Below are positions 1 through 5,789 of a stretch of 5,852 nt of DNA, piece after piece (the first letter of the stretch is position 1; every line of letters begins with the position of its first letter). The position numbers and the translations under genes are program-made. The notes under the pieces are model-generated. The model was not told the origin of the DNA. It worked only from the letters and a program-made list of their open reading frames with translations, and did no database searches. The stretch is from an uncultured Eubacteriales bacterium (GTDB lineage Bacteria; Bacillota; Clostridia; Oscillospirales; Acutalibacteraceae), in the NCBI GenBank assembly GCA_934667845.1, contig CAKUMQ010000102.1, forward strand, positions 1 to 5,852. The letters run 5' to 3'.

Positions 1-912
1 GTCCAGAACCGTCTCCCCGTCAACCAGCTCAGCCTTGACCGTATACAAAGGCTGATCACCGTATCCGTTCGGCCACCAAAGCGCCGGATGCGAAACCGCG
101 ACGGACATGCCGACCTTTCCCTCTCCTGCGGGAATATCCACGGTTTCCTCTCCGGAGACCGTTCCGGTCGGGCCGGTCACGGTCACACGCATTTTCGCCC
201 GCAGCGCGCGCACACTGTCCGTTTCCAGAAACACCTTTGCCTGTGCCTGCGTATAGTCGTCGTTCAATTCGTCCTGAAGCTGGATCCAGTCGATACGCGC
301 CTCCCCCGTGAAACGGAGGCGAACATCCTTCCACACACCGAGCGTATAGAGGTTGTATGCCCAGTCATAGCTGCAGACAGCCGGAGACTTCAGCCCCTTC
401 AGGCACTGGCGGATCTTATCGTTCGCTTTGACAAAGTGGTGCTCCGTATTTTCTCCGCTGAGCTTTCCGTCGGAAAGCCGCAGCCATTCCTCCAGCTCCT
501 CCGGCATCGGATCAATGGTGATCACAAGCTCATTTTTCCCGTCCCGGACCGCCTCGGTCACATCAAGCAGAAAACGGTTGAACTGTCCTTCGGTCCTGCC
601 GACCTCAATGCCGTTCAAAGCCACCGTGCCGCTGTAGTCCACACCGCACAGCTCCAGTGTGACGCGCTCCCCCGCCGCGGGGTGTGCCTCAAAGTCCTTC
701 CGGTACTGCCAGCCGCTTAAGCAAACATCCATCAGGCGGGAATCGCCCATGCCGTAATTCAGCGGATAAAGCAAACAATCGTCCTGCAGATCCCCCTGGA
801 TATTCCCCGGTACCGTCGCCGGAACCCAGCCGGAGATCCAGGGGAGCTTTTTTCCGACGCCGGACGGGCGGATCTCCCAATCCTTCCCGTTCAATACCAT
901 TGTTTTCCCCAT
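1..912 (-). CDS. Glycoside hydrolase family 2 protein, beta-mannosidase-like (3' end cut by window)
   Basis: The frame is open for all 304 codons from the ATG at 912 to the window edge, so the C-terminal part is missing. The start is fixed by GGAGGA at 924-919, six bases upstream, and by an in-frame stop just before it. Residues 28-140 look like the GH2 sugar-binding domain: WVPATVPGNIQGDL (29-42), GWQYRKDF (67-74), and LCGVDYSGTVALNGIEVGRT (88-107). YDWAYNLYTLGVWKDVRL (182-199) matches the position of the GWDWGP...GIWRPV segment of beta-mannosidases. Residues about 203-304 look like the immunoglobulin-like domain, including PALWWPNGYGDQPLYTV (276-292). Family members usually run to 800 or more residues, so the TIM barrel and both catalytic glutamates lie outside the window. 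There is no signal peptide, which suggests an intracellular exo-glycosidase acting on imported oligosaccharides. GH2 membership is well supported; mannose specificity is inferred, and a beta-galactosidase- or beta-glucuronidase-type member is possible. Confidence 0.88.
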   Translation of the reverse strand, partial: MGKTMVLNGKDWEIRPSGVGKKLPWISGWVPATVPGNIQGDLQDDCLLYPLNYGMGDSRLMDVCLSGWQYRKDFEAHPAAGERVTLELCGVDYSGTVALNGIEVGRTEGQFNRFLLDVTEAVRDGKNELVITIDPMPEELEEWLRLSDGKLSGENTEHHFVKANDKIRQCLKGLKSPAVCSYDWAYNLYTLGVWKDVRLRFTGEARIDWIQLQDELNDDYTQAQAKVFLETDSVRALRAKMRVTVTGPTGTVSGEETVDIPAGEGKVGMSVAVSHPALWWPNGYGDQPLYTVKAELVDGETVLD

Positions 913-993
913 GATCGTTCCTCCACAATCATTTTATCACCGTGCAGCCTCGCGGCAGGTGATCCTTTACCACCCGCCCCGTATCGTGTCCAC

Positions 994-1022
994 ATTATAG
1001 CATACCCTCATTTCTTTTTCAA
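994..1022 (-). promoter_or_regulatory. Sigma-A-type promoter of the GH2 gene
   Basis: Read on the minus strand, the -35 box is TTGAAA (1022-1017) and the -10 box is TATAAT (999-994), separated by exactly 17 bases. The expected start of transcription is near 987, giving a leader of about 75 bases before the ATG at 912. Confidence 0.72.
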
Positions 1023-1046
1023 GTGTTTTCTTTCAATTTTTCTTTT

Positions 1047-1058
1047 TATTTTTGATAT
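1047..1058 (+). promoter_or_regulatory. Candidate operator: TATTTTTGATAT copy 1
   Basis: This exact 12-mer recurs at 1463-1474 and 3997-4008. Here it lies 24 bases upstream of the -35 box of the GH2 promoter, in the opposite orientation relative to the direction of transcription. An operator or activator role is inferred only from the shared sequence and placement. Confidence 0.35.
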
Positions 1059-1285
1059 TTTTCTTTTAAGTTGTGTCTTTGTTTTCTTTATAATAAGTAA
1101 AATATATGATTCATTTTAAAAATATACCCCTCGCAGGCAGCGGATAAACCGCAAGTGAAAAGATAGTTTTATTTTTAACAAACAAATGTTTTTAGATAAA
1201 ATGCTTATACATCTTATTTTCCGTTTATAGGGATTTAAGGGTCAAATTTCCAGTTGTCACGAATTCCGCCGCATTTTCAAATCAT

Positions 1286-1402
1286 AAAACGATATTTTTA
1301 CGTTAATTTTTCTTCTTTTTTGTGCAACACAGGTGAACCGCTCCGTGTCGCTTAAAGCATCGCACAACCCAAAGGATTCTGATAAAAACAAAATATCGTT
1401 TT
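1286..1402. repeat. 117-bp segment bounded by a perfect 13-bp inverted repeat
   Basis: AAAACGATATTTT at 1286-1298 is the exact reverse complement of AAAATATCGTTTT at 1390-1402. Inside it, TTGTGC (1320-1325) pairs with GCACAA (1362-1367). Within that, ACAC plus GG (1327-1333) can pair with CCGTGT (1343-1348), and GCT/AGC (1350-1358) forms a tiny hairpin. A transcript could therefore fold into a long branched stem, or the ends could be paired operator sites or the termini of a decayed miniature element. I see no flanking target-site duplication and no T-tract terminator, so its nature is open. Confidence 0.45.
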
Positions 1403-1449
1403 CCGCTTATTATACACCAATATTTTTTCAATTCGATTTCATTTTGCTG

Positions 1450-1477
1450 TTGACTGTTTTGATATTTTTGATATAAT
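1450..1477 (+). promoter_or_regulatory. Sigma-A-type promoter of the beta-helix gene
   Basis: The -35 box TTGACT (1450-1455) and a perfect -10 box TATAAT (1472-1477) are separated by 16 bases. Transcription would start near 1484, leaving a leader of about 58 bases to the ATG at 1543. The spacer and -10 box contain a perfect tandem duplication of TTTTGATAT (1457-1465 and 1466-1474). Confidence 0.78.
1463..1474 (+). promoter_or_regulatory. Candidate operator: TATTTTTGATAT copy 2
   Basis: This exact 12-mer is shared with 1047-1058 and 3997-4008. It covers the downstream half of the promoter spacer and the first three bases of the -10 box. A repressor bound here would block RNA polymerase. The identity with the regulator gene's own promoter extends to 16 bases (1463-1478 against 3997-4012). 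Confidence 0.4.
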
Positions 1478-1542
1478 ATAATCAGTTCATTCTGCCCCGG
1501 TATTCCTGAAAACAAAATTAACTTCTATCGGGAGGTATTGTC

Positions 1543-3876
1543 ATGCCGCTTTATGTTTACCCTGTGGATCCGCAGCAGGAAAACGGAATTGAAGCCGCGC
1601 TTTCTGCGCTGCTCAATGACCGCCGGGAGGAGGCCTGCCTCGAGCTTTTGCCGGGTGTTCACCGTCTTTTTCGCTCTGTATATCTACCGGTCGGTCTGCC
1701 CGACCAGCCGCTAAAAGAGCTGATCATCCGCGGCAGAGAAGGCGCGGTCATCACAGCCCGACAGCCGCTGGACACGGTCTGGCACCCCTATAAGGACGGC
1801 ATCTTCGCGGCGCAGCTGGCGCCCGGTCATCATCCCGACGCTCTGTATGCCGACGGAAAAAAGCAGATCCTTGCGCGCTACCCCAACTTTGTCGCGGATG
1901 CCGTTCTCAACGGCTACGCGGCGGACGCCCTGTCCGATGAGCGTGTCGCCCGCTGGAAGGATCCCGCCGGCGGATATATCCGCGCGCTTCACCACGCCGA
2001 ATGGGGCTCAAACGACTACATCATCACCGGAAAGGATGCGCACGGGAAGCTCCTGTATCAATGGGTCGGCGACAATAACCGCGGCAGCCAGATGCACCCG
2101 GTCAAGCGGATGGTGGAAAATATATTTGAAGAGCTGGATTCACCCGGTGAGTGGTTCTATGACCGTAAAAGCGGCATGCTGTTTTTCATGCCGCCGGAGG
2201 GAATGACATTGGCGGACACCCGTTTTGAATGGGTGGAAAACGCCCGCTTTTTCCACGTTTGCGGCCGCTGTTCGGCTCAGCCCGCAGGAAATGTCCGCTT
2301 CGAAAACCTGCGCTTTGAGAGCACGGCGCGCACTTTATTTACCGGCAAATATGAGCGCCCGCTGCGCGGGGACTGGGGCATTGTCCGCGACGGCGTGCTT
2401 TTACTCGAAAACGCGACAGACGTGCAGATCTGCAACTGTACGTTTGACGATATCGGCGGCAACGCCGTCACAATGAGCGGCTACAACCGCGGCCATCTGG
2501 TAGATCACTGCGATCTCACGCATATCGGCGCCACGGGGGTGCTGATCACCGGTCTGACCTCATGCGTCCGCGATGCCTCCTGCTATGACGGCGACAACCA
2601 CAAAACAACGATAGCCGATTACACGCCCGGACCATGCCGTGAGGAGTATCCCCGTGATATCACGGTCAGCAACTGCTATTTTTACGACATCGGCGTTTAC
2701 GAAAAACAGACTGCCGCCGTCTGCATGTCGGTGAGCGAGCGCATTCGCGTCTCCCGCAACACCGTTCACCACACCTCGCGCGCCGGAATCAACATCCATG
2801 ACGGCAGTTTCGGCGGCCATATCATCGAGGATAACGACCTGTTTGACTGTGTTACGGAAACAGCGGATCACGGCCCGATCAACTGCTGGGGACGTGATCG
2901 CTACTGGTCGGTTCCCCAGCATGACGCCATGGGCTATTACGGCAAGACAAAACGCCCGTTTGCCCTGCTGGACGCCAGAGCCACGACACTGATCCGGCAT
3001 AATCGCGTACACGCCAATCACGCCTTCGGCATTGATATCGACGACGGTTCCTCCAATTATGAGATCTGTGACAACCTGTGTATCGGTGTGGGCATCAAGC
3101 TGCGTGACGGCTTCGACCGGCGCGTTCACAACAATCTGCTGATCGGCTCCGGCTTTGAACTGCACATGACCTTTGCGCAGAATAACGATCTGATCTACAC
3201 CAATGTCGTCGTTTTCCCGCGTCCCTATAACCGTTTGTGCGTCAATCCCGGTGCAACGACCGTGATCTCCAACAACCTGTACTGGAATATGGGGCACGAT
3301 GTGCGCGACCTTCCGAAAGAGGAGCATGCCGCAGAGGTCGCCGATCCGCTGTTTGCCGATTTCGCGCAAAACGACTTTACACTGACCGCACACTCCCCCG
3401 CCATAGCCAAAGGCTTCGTTCCGTTCCCCACTGATGATGCCGCCTTCGGACGGGCTGATCGCCCGAAGCCGCCTCACTACCGTTATATTGACGCCTCACA
3501 CAGCACCCGGACGCTGAAATTCTACGATCTGCTCCTGTCCGACATTGACGGTGAGGGCATGCGTTCCGCCGCAGGACTGCCCGATTTCAACGGCGTATAT
3601 ATTGCCGAGCGAGACGTGCTGGGGCTGTTCTGCAAGCTCGGTATCCCCATTGGTGCGGGAGATGTCATACGCTCCGTCAACGACACGCCGATCACCGGTA
3701 TACAGGATTTTGTAAAGGCGTTTGACGCCATACCGCTCAACCGTCCTGCCAAAATGGAGATCTACCGCAGTCAGAAGCCGCTCGTTCTGGATTTTATCAA
3801 AACAACGGACGACTATCGGTCGATCAATGAACTGGCGGACAGCTCATGGCGGGAATCCATGGTCGAAGAGAACTAG
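1543..3876 (+). CDS. Right-handed beta-helix glycosidase-like protein (GH141-like) with C-terminal PDZ-like domain
   Basis: The 777-residue product starts at an ATG preceded by GGAGG (1531-1535) with a 7-base gap. It has no signal peptide or membrane segment, so it is probably cytoplasmic. Residues about 200-240 (GEWFYDRKSGMLFFMPPEG) lead into a beta-helix spanning about 245-620, full of short N/D/G-rich coils. Signature stretches are NVRFENLRFESTARTLF (250-266), IGGNAVTMSGYNR (304-316), RAGINIHDGSFGGHIIEDND (413-432), DHGPINCWGRDRYW (442-455) and FGIDIDDGSSNYEICDN (495-511). DPLFADFAQNDFTLTAHSPA (601-620) is the usual closing motif of such helices. Residues about 676-752 resemble a PDZ domain (GIPIGAGDVIRSVNDTPI at 700-717). 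The acidic residues D442, D452, D498, D500 and D501 are catalytic candidates. GH141 family members act on plant pectin side chains or xylan; the assignment here is from memory of motifs, and the substrate is unknown. Confidence 0.82.
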   Translation: MPLYVYPVDPQQENGIEAALSALLNDRREEACLELLPGVHRLFRSVYLPVGLPDQPLKELIIRGREGAVITARQPLDTVWHPYKDGIFAAQLAPGHHPDALYADGKKQILARYPNFVADAVLNGYAADALSDERVARWKDPAGGYIRALHHAEWGSNDYIITGKDAHGKLLYQWVGDNNRGSQMHPVKRMVENIFEELDSPGEWFYDRKSGMLFFMPPEGMTLADTRFEWVENARFFHVCGRCSAQPAGNVRFENLRFESTARTLFTGKYERPLRGDWGIVRDGVLLLENATDVQICNCTFDDIGGNAVTMSGYNRGHLVDHCDLTHIGATGVLITGLTSCVRDASCYDGDNHKTTIADYTPGPCREEYPRDITVSNCYFYDIGVYEKQTAAVCMSVSERIRVSRNTVHHTSRAGINIHDGSFGGHIIEDNDLFDCVTETADHGPINCWGRDRYWSVPQHDAMGYYGKTKRPFALLDARATTLIRHNRVHANHAFGIDIDDGSSNYEICDNLCIGVGIKLRDGFDRRVHNNLLIGSGFELHMTFAQNNDLIYTNVVVFPRPYNRLCVNPGATTVISNNLYWNMGHDVRDLPKEEHAAEVADPLFADFAQNDFTLTAHSPAIAKGFVPFPTDDAAFGRADRPKPPHYRYIDASHSTRTLKFYDLLLSDIDGEGMRSAAGLPDFNGVYIAERDVLGLFCKLGIPIGAGDVIRSVNDTPITGIQDFVKAFDAIPLNRPAKMEIYRSQKPLVLDFIKTTDDYRSINELADSSWRESMVEEN

Positions 3877-3982
3877 CTTTCGGCAGCCATTGGAAGAAAG
3901 CGCATGCACATCCCAAAAAGTATCATTTTAATATAACATTGTTTCATTTTATGGTGAAAACCCCCGTTTTTCCCTTGTTTTC

Positions 3983-4011
3983 TTGACGTGTATATCTATT
4001 TTTGATATAAT
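3983..4011 (+). promoter_or_regulatory. Sigma-A-type promoter of the RpiR-family regulator gene
   Basis: The -35 box TTGACG (3983-3988) and the -10 box TATAAT (4006-4011) are separated by 17 bases. Transcription would start near 4018, about 27 bases before the ATG at 4045. A perfect 6-bp inverted repeat, TATATC (3991-3996) and GATATA (4004-4009) with a 7-base gap, sits in the spacer and -10 box and is a plausible autoregulatory operator. Confidence 0.78.
3997..4008 (+). promoter_or_regulatory. Candidate operator: TATTTTTGATAT copy 3
   Basis: This is the third exact copy of the 12-mer. Relative to the -10 box it is placed exactly as in the beta-helix gene promoter. It also overlaps the right arm of the TATATC/GATATA inverted repeat. 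This fits autoregulation by the downstream RpiR-type protein, but that is inference. Confidence 0.4.
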
Positions 4012-4026
4012 AAAAAAATATTGCAA

Positions 4027-4036
4027 AAAGGAGGAT
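4027..4036 (+). promoter_or_regulatory. Ribosome binding site that decides the regulator's start
   Basis: The strong Shine-Dalgarno sequence AAAGGAGGAT lies between an in-frame TTG at 4021 and the ATG at 4045. Only the ATG is downstream of it, and the TTG would be only about 3 bases from the predicted transcription start. The ATG at 4045 is therefore the likely start. Confidence 0.75.
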
Positions 4037-4044
4037 GGCAAATC

Positions 4045-4929
4045 ATGACAATCTATGGCACCGAAAAGCAGGGCGGCTGTCTGCTGAAGATCCGCGGCAG
4101 CTTAGAGGGGCTGAAAAGCGCCGAAAAGCGGATCGCGCTGTACATTCTGGACAATCCCGCCGAGGTGATCAGCCTGACCATCAATCAGCTGGCCGAGTGC
4201 TGCCAATCCAGCTATGCCACCGTCAACCGCTTTTGCAAAAAGATGGGCTACAGCGGCTACAAAGAGCTGAAAAGTTATCTGCTCGGCGATGTATCCAGCC
4301 ATCAGCAGGATATGTCCGACGTGTTAAACGTCACCATAACCCCCACTATCACCTTTGAGGAGATCAGTAACAGTGTACGGGAAATGGCGTTCAAGACGCT
4401 TTCTGACACCTTTTCCATTCTGGATATCGGTATGCTCGAGCACGTCACCGACGCTATCCTGAGCGCCAAACAGACCCTGTTTATCGGCACGGGAAACTCC
4501 GGCTTCAGCGCGCGCTATGCATATTCCAAATTCTTTCGGATCGGACTGCCCTGCGCGGTCGAGCTGGATCCGACCTTCCGGAAAATGAAGGTATCCCTTG
4601 TGCAGGAGGGGGAGATCGTTTTTGCCATATCCTCCTCCGGGCGGAGTGCAGAGATCCTGGAATGTGCCAAGATCGCCAAGCACAACGGCGCAACCGTCAT
4701 TTCCCTCTCCGATTTCAACATTTCTCCGCTGTCCAAGATCGCCGATCTGAATCTGTATACCACGCCGCGCAATGTCAACGCTTTTTCCAATATTGATATG
4801 CCCCTGACGATCGGCCAGTTTGCCATTATCGACATTCTGCACCTCTGCTGCTGCAAAAAGATCGGCGAGTCCGCCATCAACACCTTCAGCAAGACAAAGG
4901 ACGCCGCCGACAGCGAAAAATCCTACTGA
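4045..4929 (+). CDS. RpiR/MurR-family transcriptional regulator (HTH plus SIS domain)
   Basis: The 294-residue product has the usual length and two-domain plan of RpiR/MurR regulators. Residues about 13-85 form the N-terminal helix-turn-helix domain: LKSAEKRIALYILDNP (23-38), LTINQLAECCQSSYATVNRF (44-63) and KKMGYSGYKELKSYL (65-79), where the recognition helix SYATVNRFCKKMG is typical. Residues about 130-265 form a SIS phosphosugar-binding domain with TLFIGTGNSG (144-153) and ISSSGRSAEIL (195-205), which hold the sugar-phosphate-binding serines. Family members sense phosphorylated sugars or amino sugars and repress or activate nearby catabolic genes. The gene follows the beta-helix gene on the same strand after a 168-base gap with its own promoter and no clear terminator, so some readthrough is possible. 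It likely controls this locus, perhaps through the repeated TATTTTTGATAT sites. The effector cannot be told from the sequence. Confidence 0.93.
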   Translation: MTIYGTEKQGGCLLKIRGSLEGLKSAEKRIALYILDNPAEVISLTINQLAECCQSSYATVNRFCKKMGYSGYKELKSYLLGDVSSHQQDMSDVLNVTITPTITFEEISNSVREMAFKTLSDTFSILDIGMLEHVTDAILSAKQTLFIGTGNSGFSARYAYSKFFRIGLPCAVELDPTFRKMKVSLVQEGEIVFAISSSGRSAEILECAKIAKHNGATVISLSDFNISPLSKIADLNLYTTPRNVNAFSNIDMPLTIGQFAIIDILHLCCCKKIGESAINTFSKTKDAADSEKSY

Positions 4930-4995
4930 TTTTGCGACGTGCACATTGTCCCCGCTTCACCCCTGCCAAAAGCCCTGCTGTTTTCAAAAAAACGA

Positions 4996-5029
4996 CAGAA
5001 AGCATGCACCTTTCCCGTGCCGCTTTCTG
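4996..5029 (+). other. Imperfect hairpin in the 3' untranslated region of the regulator gene
   Basis: CAGAAAGC (4996-5003) pairs with GCTTTCTG (5022-5029). After a 2-by-1 internal loop, GCAC (5006-5009) pairs with GTGC (5017-5020) around a 7-base loop. It is not followed by a T tract, so it is not itself a terminator. It would sit just upstream of the terminator in the regulator mRNA and could act as a stabilising 3' structure. Confidence 0.4.
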
Positions 5030-5041
5030 CCGAAAAAGCCG

Positions 5042-5080
5042 AAAAAGGCGCTCCGTTTATTAAAACGGAGCGCCTTTTTT
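5042..5080. terminator. Bidirectional intrinsic terminator between convergent genes
   Basis: A perfect 17-bp stem (5042-5058 with 5063-5079) has a GC-rich core, GGCGCTCCG/CGGAGCGCC, and a 4-base ATTA loop. Six T residues follow on the plus strand (5075-5080), and the five A residues at 5042-5046 provide a T tract on the minus strand. It can therefore end transcription of both the regulator gene (plus) and the LUD-domain gene (minus, stop at 5111). Confidence 0.93.
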
Positions 5081-5110
5081 CAGTCATCAATTTTTGCTGC
5101 CGGTATCGGC

Positions 5111-5773
5111 TTAAAACCCGAGCGGTTCGCCGACAAGAATAACATGAACGCGGTCTTTTTCCCGCTGCCATGCCGTCACGACGTAATTGACACAGATGCG
5201 GTCAGGCGAGAGGCAGCCGTCAGAGAAGCCGCCGGACAGCCCGGCACAGGTTCCCTGCGCCGCGCACGGGGTGCGGCAGGAAAGCCGCAGAGCATTGGCG
5301 GGGGCAGCCTGCGTTTTGAGCCGCAAGACCGCAGCATCCATATCCCGCACGAGCTTATTCGCCCCCACGATCAGGATCACGCGCCGCGGTCCGTAGCAAA
5401 GTGCCGCCACGCGGTTGCTGTTGCCGTCCGCATTGAACAGCTCACCCGCCATGGTCACGGCGTTGCAGGAGCAGAGATAGGTGTCCGCCGCAAAGCTGTC
5501 CAAAAACAGCTGCCGCCGCTTTTCCGGCGTATCCGCCCCGGCACGGTCTAAATACCGATAGGCGCCGCTGCGCAAAAGCGCCGTGATACCGCACTGATCC
5601 AATGTGGCAGAGCCGCCCGTCGCCACCGTTTCGCCGGGCACGAGCAGCGCCTGCACACGCGCAAGCGCCGCTTCGGCTGTCGGCACATATTCCGCCGACA
5701 TGTTACGCCGGGTAAGTTGCGGGATCACCGTTTTACATTGCAGCTCCGCCATTTTCTGCTGAGGCGAATCCAT
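5111..5773 (-). CDS. Stand-alone LUD-domain protein (LutC/YkgG-like)
   Basis: The 220-residue product spans a single LUD (formerly DUF162) domain. Visible family motifs are ATGGSATLDQCG (51-62), AADTYLCSCNAVTMAGEL (95-112), NADGNSNRVAALCYGP (114-129), RVILIVGANKLVRD (131-144), TPCAAQGTC (168-176), CLSPDRIC (187-194) and the C-terminal ILVGEPLGF. The start ATG at 5773 has AAAGGGG (5788-5782) eight bases upstream. LutC is a subunit of the LutABC lactate oxidation complex, but no LutA or LutB partner is visible here, and single-domain relatives in Clostridia have no firm function. The conserved cysteines C170, C176, C187 and C194 could bind a metal or cluster. The gap between C176 and C187 is longer than I recall for the family (usually about two residues). 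The gene lies 16 bases after the stop of an upstream gene, which suggests an operon. Confidence 0.88.
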   Translation of the reverse strand: MDSPQQKMAELQCKTVIPQLTRRNMSAEYVPTAEAALARVQALLVPGETVATGGSATLDQCGITALLRSGAYRYLDRAGADTPEKRRQLFLDSFAADTYLCSCNAVTMAGELFNADGNSNRVAALCYGPRRVILIVGANKLVRDMDAAVLRLKTQAAPANALRLSCRTPCAAQGTCAGLSGGFSDGCLSPDRICVNYVVTAWQREKDRVHVILVGEPLGF

Positions 5774-5789
5774 TGCCGGTTCCCCTTTC

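Larger units (their letters stand above)
913..1542. other. AT-rich divergent intergenic region
   Basis: This 630-bp stretch separates the divergent GH2 and beta-helix genes and holds no convincing gene. It contains an outward promoter at each end. It also has four copies of GATATTTT: 1054-1061, 1291-1298 and 1461-1468 on the plus strand, and 1397-1390 on the minus strand. A segment bounded by a perfect 13-bp inverted repeat lies at 1286-1402. Base composition is strikingly AT-rich compared with the genes, apart from a less AT-rich island around 1322-1375. Between about 1100 and 1285 I see only AT-rich sequence and one tiny hairpin (GCGG 1140-1143 with CCGC 1149-1152). Confidence 0.8.

Noticed and set aside
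88..720. A 210-codon plus-strand open frame at the left end
   Set aside because: It runs opposite the GH2 gene, whose minus-strand product has continuous recognisable domains; the plus-strand translation has none.
1089..1094. TATAAT on the plus strand as a second upstream promoter for the beta-helix gene
   Set aside because: No acceptable -35 box lies 16-18 bases upstream; the nearest TTG-type hexamer (1071-1076) is only 12 bases away.
1303..1515. A 70-codon minus-strand open frame in the intergenic region
   Set aside because: It crosses the strong promoter and leader of the beta-helix gene, has low-complexity AT-driven composition ending in KKKK, and shows no convincing ribosome binding site.
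2560..3477. A 305-codon open frame antisense to the beta-helix gene
   Set aside because: It lies wholly opposite a well-supported gene with clear domain motifs, has no family motifs or good ribosome binding site, and is the kind of shadow expected from GC-rich codon use.
3876..3901. Hairpin GCTTTC/GAAAGC just after the beta-helix gene as a terminator
   Set aside because: The stem is only 6 bp with a 14-base loop and no T tract follows, so it does not qualify as an intrinsic terminator.
4021..4044. TTG at 4021 as the start of the regulator
   Set aside because: The Shine-Dalgarno sequence lies downstream of it, and the predicted transcription start is only about 3 bases upstream; the ATG at 4045 fits far better.
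3896..5014. Similarity between GAAAGCGCATGCAC (3896-3909) and GAAAGCATGCAC (4998-5009) after two successive genes
   Set aside because: The match is short with a 2-base gap and the flanks differ, so chance cannot be excluded.
4820..5551. A 243-codon plus-strand open frame spanning the regulator end, the terminator and part of the LUD gene
   Set aside because: It reads through a strong intrinsic terminator and overlaps two real genes; the sequence has no recognisable motif.
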